Notes under the pieces: generated by a model
Told to the model about the DNA's origin: nothing
Databases searched by the model: none
Seen by the model: the letters and a program-made list of their open reading frames with translations, nothing else
Shown here: positions 1 to 8,058 of the stretch, piece by piece
How positions within the stretch are numbered: the stretch's first letter is position 1
Layout of the letters: every line of letters begins with the position of its first letter
Assembly (NCBI RefSeq): GCF_014205675.1
Contig: NZ_JACIIX010000015.1
Span: forward strand, 1-64,000
Source: Novispirillum itersonii
GTDB lineage: Bacteria > Pseudomonadota > Alphaproteobacteria > Rhodospirillales > Rhodospirillaceae
Reading direction: 5' to 3'
DNA length: 64,000 bases
Made by a program: the position numbers and the translations under genes

Positions 1-15
1 GTAGCTCTTGCCCAT
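1..15 (-). CDS. 5' end of an unidentified gene (partial)
   Basis: Only the first five codons lie in the window: an ATG at 15-13 reading M-G-K-S-Y. A strong Shine-Dalgarno (GGAGGTGG, about 6 bases from the ATG) makes the start convincing. Five residues are too few to identify a product. The upstream DNA carries three GANTC sites, described separately, so the gene may be under CcrM/GcrA control. Confidence 0.6.
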
Positions 16-35
16 GATCCACCTCCAAGAAAGGT

Positions 36-73
36 GAATCACAAAACAGGTCACATGGGAATCACTTTGATTC
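36..73. promoter_or_regulatory. Cluster of three GANTC (CcrM methylation) sites
   Basis: GAATC at 36-40, GAATC at 59-63 and GATTC at 69-73 lie within 38 bases upstream of the minus-strand gene that starts at 15. GANTC is the CcrM methylation site in alphaproteobacteria, and GcrA (encoded at 10519-10929) acts at promoters with methylated GANTC. The clustering is seen directly; its role in this promoter is inferred. Confidence 0.45.
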
Positions 74-123
74 GGGTTTCAGGCTCGGTGCTCTAACATC
101 ACCGGTGCAAGCCTGGCTGAAGC

Positions 124-1194
124 TTACTCTGACTTATCACAGCGGGGATCATTTTGGTTCGCTTCCGCCACCGGATAATAGGTGCGGATCGCCCCGTCCT
201 TGATCACCAGAGTCGCCGCCTGCCCGTCGGCGGCGGTGGCCCGGCAGGCGAGCTTCGACACGGCCCCGGCCCAATCCGTCGCCTGTTTCCAAGCCCGGGT
301 GCCTTCAGTGAGAATTTCGCGCCCGCTCTGCCCATAGCGGTAGCTTTTCGGGCAGGCTTTGCCCTCGCCGCCCCCCGGTTTGCGATAGACCACGCCGGAA
401 CTGTAAACCGGTGGCGCCACCGCCTGCGCCGTACAGCCGGTTTCCGCCCGGCCAGCCCACCCGGCCCACTGGGCCTGAAGGAAGCGGGCCTGAAAATGCA
501 GGCCGCCAAGGGTCTTCTCCCCTGGCTCGCCACAGAATACATGGGGGAAGGCATCTTCCCGGAACCACAGATCGGTGAGTTCCCGCACGAACAGGGCCGG
601 CTCCGCCCCCGGCGTCCGGATGGTGAAGTCCAGCGCCTGACGCAGGGCCTGCACTTCCTCCGGATAGACCGTCAACAGCATGGCAGAAAAAGATTCGGCA
701 GCGGGGTGGCTGCCCCACGGACCACACAGGGTCAACAGACCCCGGTCAAACACATCCAGACCCGGCATCCCCGGGGCGGGATCCTTGGCACCTTCATCCT
801 TGCTGTCAAAAAATGGCCGCCCCAAGGCCGCCAGTGCCCCGGCATCGGCCTTCGGCTGGGTTGGGGGCTGGGCGGCAGGCTGACCCTTCGGGGCCGGTGG
901 AGCCACCGCCACCTGACCGCAGCTTTCCGGCACCCACCGGTATTCCGGATCCGCTCCGTCCACCCGGATTTTCAGCAGGTCACCGCCATCCTTATTGCGG
1001 GCCCGAACCGGGTAGCTGTGGCCGGGTTCCAGACGGATCTCGCCGGGATTGCGCCCGGTGCTGCGGGAGGTCGGGGCCTCGCAGGCCTGAGTGGCCTTCA
1101 GGGTCCCGTCCAGACGGATGTCAGCCCACGCCCCTGCGGGCAGGCAGGCCACAACCATTCCGGCGGCAACCGCCGCAGTCCGTACAGCTGACAT
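124..1194 (-). CDS. Exported protein with a C-terminal EndoU-like nuclease domain
   Basis: 356 residues with a signal peptide (residues 1-24, ending AWA). A small N-terminal domain runs to about 98, followed by an Ala/Pro/Gln linker (98-118). The C-terminal half has H218-V-F-C-G-E223 and G-G-L-H233, the spacing of the two catalytic histidines in XendoU/EndoU RNases (HVFxGE, then GxH before an aromatic-rich helix). A later lysine, perhaps K283, could be the third catalytic residue. The start codon is 12 bases after the lolD stop, and the SD overlaps that stop, so it is the last gene of the proS-lolC-lolD operon. Substrate is unknown; the EndoU call rests on motifs only. Confidence 0.5.
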   Translation of the reverse strand: MSAVRTAAVAAGMVVACLPAGAWADIRLDGTLKATQACEAPTSRSTGRNPGEIRLEPGHSYPVRARNKDGGDLLKIRVDGADPEYRWVPESCGQVAVAPPAPKGQPAAQPPTQPKADAGALAALGRPFFDSKDEGAKDPAPGMPGLDVFDRGLLTLCGPWGSHPAAESFSAMLLTVYPEEVQALRQALDFTIRTPGAEPALFVRELTDLWFREDAFPHVFCGEPGEKTLGGLHFQARFLQAQWAGWAGRAETGCTAQAVAPPVYSSGVVYRKPGGGEGKACPKSYRYGQSGREILTEGTRAWKQATDWAGAVSKLACRATAADGQAATLVIKDGAIRTYYPVAEANQNDPRCDKSE

Positions 1195-1206
1195 CCCTGC
1201 CCTCCC

Positions 1207-1893
1207 TTACAGTGTCACCACCTTGCCCTGACGCAGGGTGACGCGGCGGTCCATCCGCGCCGCCAGATCCGGGTTGTGGGTGGCAATCAGGGCCGACAGC
1301 CCTTCTTCCCGCACCAGCCGCATCAGCTCGGCGAACACGCCGTCAGAGGTCTGCGGATCAAGGTTTCCGGTCGGTTCATCGGCCAGCAGCAGCTTCGGCG
1401 CGTTGGCCAGCGCCCGGCAGATCGCCACCCGCTGCTGTTCCCCGCCGGAGAGCTGACCGGGGCGGTGATCCGCCCGCTTGGCCAGTCCCATGCTGCCCAG
1501 CAGATGCAGGGCCCGTTCCCGCGCCTGCTTCCGGCTGCGGCCATTGATCATCTGCGGCAGGATGATGTTTTCCGCCGCCGAAAACTCCGGCAGCAGGTGA
1601 TGGTACTGATAGACAAAGCCCAGATGCACCTTGCGCAGGGCGGTGCGGCGGTCATCATTCAGGCCGGAACAGGCCTGCCCGGCCACCGCCACATCACCGG
1701 AATCCGGGCGTTCCAGCAGCCCGGCAATCTGGAGCAGGGTTGACTTCCCGGCACCGGACGGGCCGACCAGCGCCACGATTTCCCCGGTGGCGATGGTCAG
1801 ACCGGCATCGACCAGAACATCCAGCCGTGCGCCGCCCTGTTCAAAGCTGCGGCACACCCCGGTCAGGATCAGGGCGGGAACAGACTTATTCAT
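1207..1893 (-). CDS. lolD: Lipoprotein-releasing system ATP-binding protein LolD
   Basis: 228-residue ABC ATPase that powers release of outer-membrane lipoproteins from the inner membrane by LolCE to the carrier LolA. Walker [10 protein letters not shown] at 44-52, Q-loop around [10 protein letters not shown] (95-104, typical of LolD/MacB ATPases), signature LSGGEQQRV at 148-156, Walker B LLLADEPT at 168-175. An in-frame start exists 63 bases upstream, but MNKSVP at 1893 fits family length and overlaps the lolC end by 8 bases (ATGAATAA), implying translational coupling. Confidence 0.95.
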   Translation of the reverse strand: MNKSVPALILTGVCRSFEQGGARLDVLVDAGLTIATGEIVALVGPSGAGKSTLLQIAGLLERPDSGDVAVAGQACSGLNDDRRTALRKVHLGFVYQYHHLLPEFSAAENIILPQMINGRSRKQARERALHLLGSMGLAKRADHRPGQLSGGEQQRVAICRALANAPKLLLADEPTGNLDPQTSDGVFAELMRLVREEGLSALIATHNPDLAARMDRRVTLRQGKVVTL

Positions 1894-3139
1894 AACGCAG
1901 GGCCTCCACCGGATCGAGGCGGGCCGCCCGCCAGCTGGGGTACAGGGTCGCCGCAAAGGACAGCCCCAACGCCATCAGCACCACCTGCGTCACCTCGTGA
2001 TAGTCAATCTGCGCCGGCATCCGCGACAGGAAGTAGATCTCCGCTGAGAACAGCTCGGTCCCGGTCAGGCTTTGCAGGCCCTGCCGGATGGCTTCGATAT
2101 TCTCGCAGAAGGCAACGCCCAGCAGCAGCCCGGCCAGCGTGCCGGTGACCCCGACACTGGCCCCGGCCAGAAAGAAGATCCGCATCACCGCGCCCCGGCT
2201 GGCCCCCATGGTGCGCAGGATGGCGATATCCCGCCCCTTGTCCTTCACCATCATGATCAGGCCGGAAATGATGTTGAAGGCCGCCACCAGAATAATCAGC
2301 GTCAGGATCAGGAACATCACGTTCCGTTCCACCTGCAAGGCATTGAACAGGCTGGAGTTCGACCGGGTCCAGTCGGACAGGTAATAGGACGGCCCAAGGC
2401 TGGCATACAGGCCCTGCAACACCCGCTCGGCCTTGTCGGCGTCAGTGGTCAGCACCTCCACATGCGACAGGCGGCCCGGCATCTGGAAGTAAGCCTGCGC
2501 CGCCGCCAGCGGCATGTAGATGAAGGAGCTGTCGTATTCATACATCCCGACATCAAAGATCCCGGCAATCGGATAGACCCGCATCCGTGGCACGGTGCCG
2601 AAGGCCGTGGGGTTGCCCTTCGGCGAGATCAGGGTGATCCTGTCGCCCACCTTCAGGTCAAAGCTGCGGGCCATCCGGCTGCCGATCAGCACCCCGTCCC
2701 CGGCATCAAACCCGTGCAGGGACCCATCAATGATGTGATCTGACAGGGTCTTGCGGTCGGCGATGTTCTGCGCGCTCATCGCCCGCACCATGGCCCCGCG
2801 AGCACTGCCGCCGGACGCCGCCATCACCTGCCCCTCAATCGCCGGGGCAACGCTGACCACCCCTTCCAGCGCCTTGATGCGCGGCATCATGTCCCGCACT
2901 TCGGCTTCGCTGAGGGTCCCAGCCGACGCCGTGATCACGGCATGGCCGTTCAGGCCAAGGATCCGCCCCAGCAGTTCCTGCCGGAAACCGTTCATCACCG
3001 CCATAACGATGATCAGGGTGGCAACACCAAGGGCGATCCCGGTCAGGGAAAACCCGGCAATGACGGAGACGAACCCTTCCTTCCGGCGCGCCCGCAGATA
3101 CCGCCAGGCCACCATCCGTTCAAAGGCATTGAAAATCAT
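1886..3139 (-). CDS. lolC: Lipoprotein-releasing system permease LolC/LolE
   Basis: 417-residue inner-membrane permease of the Lol exporter. The N-terminus [20 protein letters not shown] followed by the first membrane segment is the LolC/E signature. A large periplasmic domain (about 50-265) separates it from three C-terminal membrane segments, and the protein ends [10 protein letters not shown] as usual for FtsX/LolC permeases. The start MIFNAF at 3139 was chosen over longer frames because family members begin here. Only one permease gene is present, as in many alphaproteobacteria, where a single LolC/E-type (LolF-like) subunit may form a homodimer. It is coupled to lolD. Confidence 0.95.
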   Translation of the reverse strand: MIFNAFERMVAWRYLRARRKEGFVSVIAGFSLTGIALGVATLIIVMAVMNGFRQELLGRILGLNGHAVITASAGTLSEAEVRDMMPRIKALEGVVSVAPAIEGQVMAASGGSARGAMVRAMSAQNIADRKTLSDHIIDGSLHGFDAGDGVLIGSRMARSFDLKVGDRITLISPKGNPTAFGTVPRMRVYPIAGIFDVGMYEYDSSFIYMPLAAAQAYFQMPGRLSHVEVLTTDADKAERVLQGLYASLGPSYYLSDWTRSNSSLFNALQVERNVMFLILTLIILVAAFNIISGLIMMVKDKGRDIAILRTMGASRGAVMRIFFLAGASVGVTGTLAGLLLGVAFCENIEAIRQGLQSLTGTELFSAEIYFLSRMPAQIDYHEVTQVVLMALGLSFAATLYPSWRAARLDPVEALRYE

Positions 3140-3190
3140 CGGCTGCACGCTCCGTCGTGCCGGGGTTGCATCAGGATTACTCAGGAAAAC

Positions 3191-3218
3191 GGCCCGGTCA
3201 GGCAAAGCTGACCGGGCC
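3191..3218 (-). terminator. Hairpin between proS and lolC
   Basis: A 10-bp perfect stem (GGCCCGGTCA with TGACCGGGCC) and 8-base loop lie in the 101-base gap after proS. On the minus strand it is followed by GTTTTCC, so it could be a weak terminator or attenuator that lowers lolCD expression relative to proS. Confidence 0.45.
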
Positions 3219-3240
3219 CGTTCCATCACGGCAGATGCGA

Positions 3241-4554
3241 TCAGGCGGTCAGCTTGGCAAGGGCCGCTTCAACCGACATCTCAACCTTTTCGCCGCTGCG
3301 GCGGTTCTTCAGTTCCACCACCCCGGCGGCGACCCCCTTCGGGCCGACCACCAGCTGCCACGGCAGACCTATCAGGTCGGCGGTGGCAAACTTGGCCCCG
3401 GCGCGTTCATCGGCGCGGTCGTCATACAGCACTTCCACACCGGCCGCTTCCAGCTTGGCGTAGAGATCATCAGCTACGGCATCGGTGGCGGCATCGCCCG
3501 GCTTGATGTTGATCAGGCCGACCTTGAACGGGGCGACGCTTTCCGGCCAGATGATCCCGGCGTCGTCATGGCTGGCTTCGATGATCGCGCCGACCAGACG
3601 CGACACGCCGATGCCGTAGGACCCCATGTGCAGGTCCACGTCCTGCCCATCCGGCCCGACCACCTTACAGCCCATCGGCTTGGAGTACTTGGTGCCGAAG
3701 TAGAAGATGTGGCCGACTTCGATGCCACGGGCCGACACCAGCGCATCGCCCAGTTCCGCTTCCTTCGAGGCTTCGTGCATTTCGTCGGTGGCGGCGTACA
3801 GGCTGGTCCAGTCATCGACAATCGGCTGGAGATCGCCGTCAAAGTCAACGTTGGCCGGAACGGTCTTTTCCAGCATGCCCTTGTGGACGAACACACCGCT
3901 TTCACCGGTTTCGGCGAGGATCAGGAATTCGTGGCTGAGGTTGCCGCCGATCGGGCCGGTGGCGGCCCGCATCGGAATCGCCTTCATACCCAGACGGGCG
4001 AAGGTGTTGAGGTAGGCCACGAACATGCGGTTGTAGGCGCGGCGGGCCGAGGCTTCGTCGAGATCGAAGGAATAGGCGTCCTTCATCAGGAATTCGCGGC
4101 CGCGCATCACGCCGAAGCGCGGGCGGACTTCATCGCGGAACTTCCACTGAATCTGATACAGATTCTTCGGCAGGTCCTTGTAGGACTTGACCATCGACCG
4201 GAAGATGTCGGTCACCACTTCTTCATGGGTCGGGCCATACAGCATATCGCGGTCATGACGGTCGACGATGCGCAGCATTTCCTTGCCGTAATCGTCATAG
4301 CGGCCGGACTCTTTCCACACTTCGGCGGTCTGCACCGTCGGCATCAGGATTTCGATGGCCCCGGAACGGTCCTGCTCTTCCCGCACGATCTGTTCGATCT
4401 TGCGCAGCACCCGGTACCCGATCGGCAGCCAGTTGTAGATCCCGGCGGCATGCTGACGGATCAGCCCGGCGCGCAGCATCAGGCGGTGCGAGACGATCTG
4501 CGCTTCCGACGGGGTTTCCTTCAGGACGGGCAGAAAATAACGGGACAGGCGCAT
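3241..4554 (-). CDS. proS: Proline-tRNA ligase, short form
   Basis: 437 residues. Charges tRNA-Pro with proline in the cytoplasm. The N-terminus [18 protein letters not shown] and the class II core ([34 protein letters not shown] split around motif 2, [13 protein letters not shown] as motif 3) identify it. It is about 130 residues shorter than the E. coli enzyme because the editing (INS) domain between motifs 2 and 3 is absent, as is usual in alphaproteobacteria; mischarged Ala-tRNA-Pro must then be edited in trans. Frames extend 55 codons upstream, but homologues start at 4554. First gene of the proS-lolC-lolD operon. Confidence 0.97.
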   Translation of the reverse strand: MRLSRYFLPVLKETPSEAQIVSHRLMLRAGLIRQHAAGIYNWLPIGYRVLRKIEQIVREEQDRSGAIEILMPTVQTAEVWKESGRYDDYGKEMLRIVDRHDRDMLYGPTHEEVVTDIFRSMVKSYKDLPKNLYQIQWKFRDEVRPRFGVMRGREFLMKDAYSFDLDEASARRAYNRMFVAYLNTFARLGMKAIPMRAATGPIGGNLSHEFLILAETGESGVFVHKGMLEKTVPANVDFDGDLQPIVDDWTSLYAATDEMHEASKEAELGDALVSARGIEVGHIFYFGTKYSKPMGCKVVGPDGQDVDLHMGSYGIGVSRLVGAIIEASHDDAGIIWPESVAPFKVGLINIKPGDAATDAVADDLYAKLEAAGVEVLYDDRADERAGAKFATADLIGLPWQLVVGPKGVAAGVVELKNRRSGEKVEMSVEAALAKLTA

Positions 4555-4739
4555 GGGAAATCCTCTGAACCACTCAGGACAGGCCATAAAAAGGTCTGCG
4601 GACTTTACGGCAACGCAGGCGTGCTTGTCCATGTGCTTGTCCAGCAGACGATTTACACAGTTGCCCCTTGCGGAGGGCCGTGCGGCATGCTGGCATGGGG
4701 GCTGAAACAACCGCTTCATTCCGCACGGGTTTTACCATC

Positions 4740-5210
4740 ATGACCGAAACCGCCCATCTGCCCCGTCTGGCCCTTGTTCAGGCCGGATGGTACCGCGACC
4801 TGCTCGACAACGCCCGCACCAGCTTTCTGGAGGAAATGGAGCGCAACGGCGTGCCCGCCAAACGCATTGACATCATCGATGCCCCCGGCGCCTTCGAAAT
4901 CCCGCTGCTGGTGAAGGAACTGGCGGAAACCCACCGCTACGATGGTGTCGTCGCCCTCGGCATGATCATCGACGCCGGAGTATACCGTCACGAATTTGTC
5001 GCCCACGCGGTGATCGACGGCCTGATGCGGGTGCAGCTGGATACCGGCGTGCCGGTGTTTTCGATGGTGCTGACACCGCACCACATGCATGGCCATGCGG
5101 ATCATCTGGATTTCTTCGGCACACATTTCCTTGCCAAGGGGGCAGAATGTGCCCGGGCCTGCCTGAAGACGATCCAGACCCTGCGGTCAATCCGGACCCC
5201 GGATCACTGA
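4740..5210 (+). CDS. ribH: 6,7-dimethyl-8-ribityllumazine synthase, type II
   Basis: 156 residues. Condenses 3,4-dihydroxybutanone phosphate with the ribityl-aminouracil intermediate in riboflavin synthesis. GAFEIPLLVKEL and the block DAGVYRHEFVAHAVIDGLM followed by VLTPHHMHGH match the decameric RibH2 type known from Brucella and rhizobia, not the icosahedral type I enzyme (GCVIRGxTxH). MTETAHL at 4740 was chosen as start. It is divergent from proS and stands alone without other rib genes. I looked for an FMN riboswitch upstream, as known for some rhizobial ribH2 genes, and saw none. Confidence 0.93.
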   Translation: MTETAHLPRLALVQAGWYRDLLDNARTSFLEEMERNGVPAKRIDIIDAPGAFEIPLLVKELAETHRYDGVVALGMIIDAGVYRHEFVAHAVIDGLMRVQLDTGVPVFSMVLTPHHMHGHADHLDFFGTHFLAKGAECARACLKTIQTLRSIRTPDH

Positions 5211-5295
5211 CGCGCGGCAGGCAATCCTGCGGGCCGCCATTGTCTTTTTGCAGTTTCCCGCAGCCCGCCTTGCATTCTGCAACGCAAATATAGCA

Positions 5296-5327
5296 ACGCC
5301 CCCGGCCCGCATCCGGCCCGGGGGCGT
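5296..5327 (+). terminator. Hairpin terminator after ribH
   Basis: Perfect 10-bp stem ACGCCCCCGG/CCGGGGGCGT with a 12-base loop, 85 bases after ribH. No T-tract follows, so termination efficiency is uncertain. Confidence 0.5.
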
Positions 5328-5438
5328 AACTGCCTGAAAATACTGGACTCACCTACTCATTCTTCAGGACCAGCCCAGACTGGCACAGAGATTGCTGATA
5401 CTCCGGCACTTCCCTCGCCCCACCCGGAGGATCCGCCC

Positions 5439-5792
5439 ATGCACGTCTCTCTGCTCAACCGCCCTGATGAAGTGATCGCCGTCCTCAGCGGTGAACTGAC
5501 CCTGACCACCCTTGATGATGTTCTGCCGGTGCTGGTCGATCTGTCCGACGCGCCGGAGCACGATGTGTGCATCGACCTCAGCGGGGTTCCGGTGATTGAT
5601 GCCTCCGCCATCGGCCTGCTGATCGCCGTCAACCAGCGCCTGCGCGCCGCCGGGCACGACCTGACGGTGTTCTGCCCGCCCGGTCAGCCGCGCGGTCTGA
5701 TTTCGGTGATCGGGCTTGATCAGGAAGTGAAGGTGATCGACTGGTCCAACAGCGGCAGCAATCCGGCTCAGCCGGGTGTGCTGTACCACTGA
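5439..5792 (+). CDS. STAS domain protein (anti-sigma antagonist-like)
   Basis: 117 residues, almost entirely one STAS domain. The segment IDLSGVPVIDASAIGLLI (about 48-65) carries the conserved D-x-S-x-x-G phosphorylation loop of SpoIIAA-like proteins. A GGAGG lies 9 bases before the ATG. Such proteins are usually switched by a serine kinase and release a sigma factor or other target when dephosphorylated. No HPK/RsbW-type kinase or phosphatase is next to it, so its partner is elsewhere. It is convergent with the EamA gene, with 10 bases between stops. Confidence 0.85.
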   Translation: MHVSLLNRPDEVIAVLSGELTLTTLDDVLPVLVDLSDAPEHDVCIDLSGVPVIDASAIGLLIAVNQRLRAAGHDLTVFCPPGQPRGLISVIGLDQEVKVIDWSNSGSNPAQPGVLYH

Positions 5793-5802
5793 CCCCAACC
5801 GG

Positions 5803-6735
5803 TCACGACGCTTTTTTCCCCCGGATTGCCGCCAGCCCGATCCCGGCAAAAATCAGCCCCATGCCGAGGAAATGATAGGCCTGAAGCGGCTCCCCTAACA
5901 CCGGCACGGCCAGAACCGCCGTAAACACCGGGATCAGGTTGACATAAAAACCTGACAGATTGGCCCCCAGACGGACGATCCCCCGGTTCCACGCCAGAAA
6001 GGCGACGAGAGAGGCAAAAATGGCGGTGTAGGCGATCATCGACAGCGCCTCCAGCGTCAGCGGAACCTTTCCGCCGCCGGTGCCGATATCCCACAGGTAG
6101 GCGCCGACCGCCACCCACAGGCCGGTCAGCATCTGCACGGTCAGGAAGACCATCGGCGGCAGCCCCAATGGCCGCGCCTTCATCCGCACCGAGAACACCG
6201 ACCACGCCAGCACCGCCAGCAGCATCAGGCCGTCACCCCGGTGCAGATCCAGCGCCGTCAGGCGCGACAGATCGCCACGTGCCAGTACCACCGCCACCCC
6301 GAAGAACGACGCGGCCAGACCGGCAATACGCCACACCGTCAGGGCCTCACCCAGCAGGATCCGCGACAGCAGCAGGATCACCAGCGGCATCACCGCCCCG
6401 ACCAGCGTGACATTCACCGCCGTCGAGGTCTGCAACGCCATGTACAGCAGGGTGTTATAGGCCCCGACCGACAGCACCCCGAGCGAGATCAGGTGCAGGG
6501 CATTGGCGCGGATGATGCTCCAGTGGGCCAGCGTTGCCCGCAGGGTGAACGGCAGCAGCAGCAGCAGCGCGAAACTCCAGCGCCAGAACGACAGCGCATA
6601 GGGCGACATCTGCGCCATCGCCAATCGGCCGACCACGGCATTGCCCGCCCACAGCAGCGGCGGCACCACCATCATCACCCACGGGGATGTCAGCAGGCTG
6701 GCCGGGGAGACGGACGGCGTCGGGGGTGCGGACAC
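5803..6735 (-). CDS. EamA/DMT family transporter
   Basis: 310 residues with about ten hydrophobic segments arranged as two EamA repeats (roughly 20-150 and 165-300), typical of the drug/metabolite exporter superfamily (RhaT/YdcZ-like). PPLLWAGNAVVGR in the first helix and AxxAFLAWNRGI in the second repeat are family-like. The start is GTG at 6735 with AGGAGG 8-9 bases upstream. The inner-membrane export substrate cannot be told from sequence. The C-terminus ends in a basic RGKKAS tail. Confidence 0.9.
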   Translation of the reverse strand: MSAPPTPSVSPASLLTSPWVMMVVPPLLWAGNAVVGRLAMAQMSPYALSFWRWSFALLLLLPFTLRATLAHWSIIRANALHLISLGVLSVGAYNTLLYMALQTSTAVNVTLVGAVMPLVILLLSRILLGEALTVWRIAGLAASFFGVAVVLARGDLSRLTALDLHRGDGLMLLAVLAWSVFSVRMKARPLGLPPMVFLTVQMLTGLWVAVGAYLWDIGTGGGKVPLTLEALSMIAYTAIFASLVAFLAWNRGIVRLGANLSGFYVNLIPVFTAVLAVPVLGEPLQAYHFLGMGLIFAGIGLAAIRGKKAS

Positions 6736-6913
6736 GGCGGGTTCCTCCTGTCAGGGTACACGGTGGAAACAAAGCTGCGGCGGGAGACCGCGGCATTCTG
6801 TTTTTGAACAAGGGTCTGCAACAATCTTTTGCACCCCGGCGGCGGATGCGCCAGCATGGGACCCTCAAACATAGGCAGCCTGCTTATATAAGACCAGTTC
6901 AAAAGGATCCGTG

Positions 6914-7336
6914 ATGTTCAGCCTCCATCCGCAGCTGGAAAAAGATACCGTCGAAGTGGCCGTCTGGCCGCTGTGCCGTGTTCTGCTGATGAACGACAGC
7001 ACCTATCCGTGGCTGATTCTGGTGCCGCAGCGCGATGGCCTGCGGGAAATGCACGACCTGCCGCCCCCGGACCGCAACCGGCTGATGCAGGAAATGGCGC
7101 TGGCCTCCAGCCTGCTTCAGGCCGCCACCGGGGCCGAGAAGATGAACGTCGCCGCCCTCGGCAACATGGTGCCGCAGCTGCATGTCCACGTGATTGCCCG
7201 CTTCAGCACCGATCCGGCCTGGCCGCGCCCGGTGTGGGGCGTGGCCCCGGCCCAGCCCTACGGCCCGGAGGCACTGGATACCATGCTGGCAAAACTGCGG
7301 ACGGCCCTGACCCCGCCGCGCCCGCCGCTGGCCTGA
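6914..7336 (+). CDS. HIT family protein
   Basis: 140 residues of the histidine-triad superfamily (nucleotide hydrolases/transferases). The motif near the C-terminus reads NMVPQLHVHVIAR, in which the first triad position is Gln, a common variant in bacterial HIT proteins. A preceding in-frame GTG at 6911 is also possible, but AAGGA sits 7 bases before the ATG at 6914. The C-terminus ends in a Pro-rich tail. The gene is followed after 32 bases by the exported protein at 7369, so the two may be co-transcribed. Confidence 0.88.
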   Translation: MFSLHPQLEKDTVEVAVWPLCRVLLMNDSTYPWLILVPQRDGLREMHDLPPPDRNRLMQEMALASSLLQAATGAEKMNVAALGNMVPQLHVHVIARFSTDPAWPRPVWGVAPAQPYGPEALDTMLAKLRTALTPPRPPLA

Positions 7337-7368
7337 CCCTCCTTAATATCCCCGGAGATCTCCCCGGC

Positions 7369-7992
7369 ATGATCCGTTTCCGTTCCCGGTGGCTGGCAGC
7401 CGCCGCCCTGTGTTGCGCCCTGACCGTCGCCCCGGCACTGGCCGCCCCGTTCAATGAACCGGTCTATGGCTACAGCCTCGATTATCCCGATGGCTGGCGG
7501 CTGGAAAAGGCCGAGGGCTACACCCTGATCTTCCGCCCACCTGCCGGAGAGGCAGAAGAGGCGGTTTCCGTCAGCATCCAGAACCGTAAGGCCCCGGAAC
7601 CCGCTGCCCCCAAGCCGGAGAAGGGCAAGAAGGACACCAAAGCGGCCCCGCCGCACAGTGCCTCGACGCAGGCGGCGCAGGACATGACGGCCCGCTATCT
7701 CGGCGAGATCCGGAAAGGGACGCAGGCCGTGGTGGTCCAGCGGGAGGCCCCGTTCCGCTGGGGCGCGGAAGACAGCGTCATCATCGGGCGGCAGGCCGTC
7801 GTTGATTTCATGCTGGATGGTATTCCCCTGCGGCAATGGGCGGTGTTCCTGCCCAACCCCAATGCGCCGGTGATGCACGTATGGATCCTGACCGCCCCAC
7901 AGGACAGTTTTGACCGCACCCTGCCCGCCGCCCGGCAGATTCTGGACACCCTGAAACCGGCCGCTCCGGCGAAAGGAAAGCCCACAAAATAA
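7369..7992 (+). CDS. Exported protein of PsbP/DUF1795-like type
   Basis: 207 residues with a clear signal peptide (MIRFRSRWLAAAALCC to ALAA, about 24 residues). The mature N-terminus has YGYSLDYPDGWRLE and a later TLIFRPP, the usual opening of PsbP/DUF1795/DcrB-like domains. A charged Pro/Lys/Ala linker (about 70-95) interrupts the domain, and VMHVWILTAPQDSF...QILDTLKP closes it as in that family. Function unknown; the family is associated with envelope roles. The start follows the HIT gene by 32 bases. Confidence 0.6.
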   Translation: MIRFRSRWLAAAALCCALTVAPALAAPFNEPVYGYSLDYPDGWRLEKAEGYTLIFRPPAGEAEEAVSVSIQNRKAPEPAAPKPEKGKKDTKAAPPHSASTQAAQDMTARYLGEIRKGTQAVVVQREAPFRWGAEDSVIIGRQAVVDFMLDGIPLRQWAVFLPNPNAPVMHVWILTAPQDSFDRTLPAARQILDTLKPAAPAKGKPTK

Positions 7993-8058
7993 GTGAACTG
8001 TTTGCCGCAGACCGGCGTAAAGCTGCGGACAGACACTCTTTCATTCTCAGGTGCCCTG

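Noticed and set aside
154-1191. Open frame antisense to the EndoU-like gene
   Set aside because: No SD, biased composition; the minus-strand frame has a signal peptide and an SD that couples it to lolD.
4621-4643. Tandem repeat of GTGCTTGTCCA upstream of proS
   Set aside because: Two short copies only; no dyad symmetry and no evident regulatory role.
3157-4743. 528-codon open frame antisense to proS
   Set aside because: Same reason: proS on the other strand is complete and recognisable.
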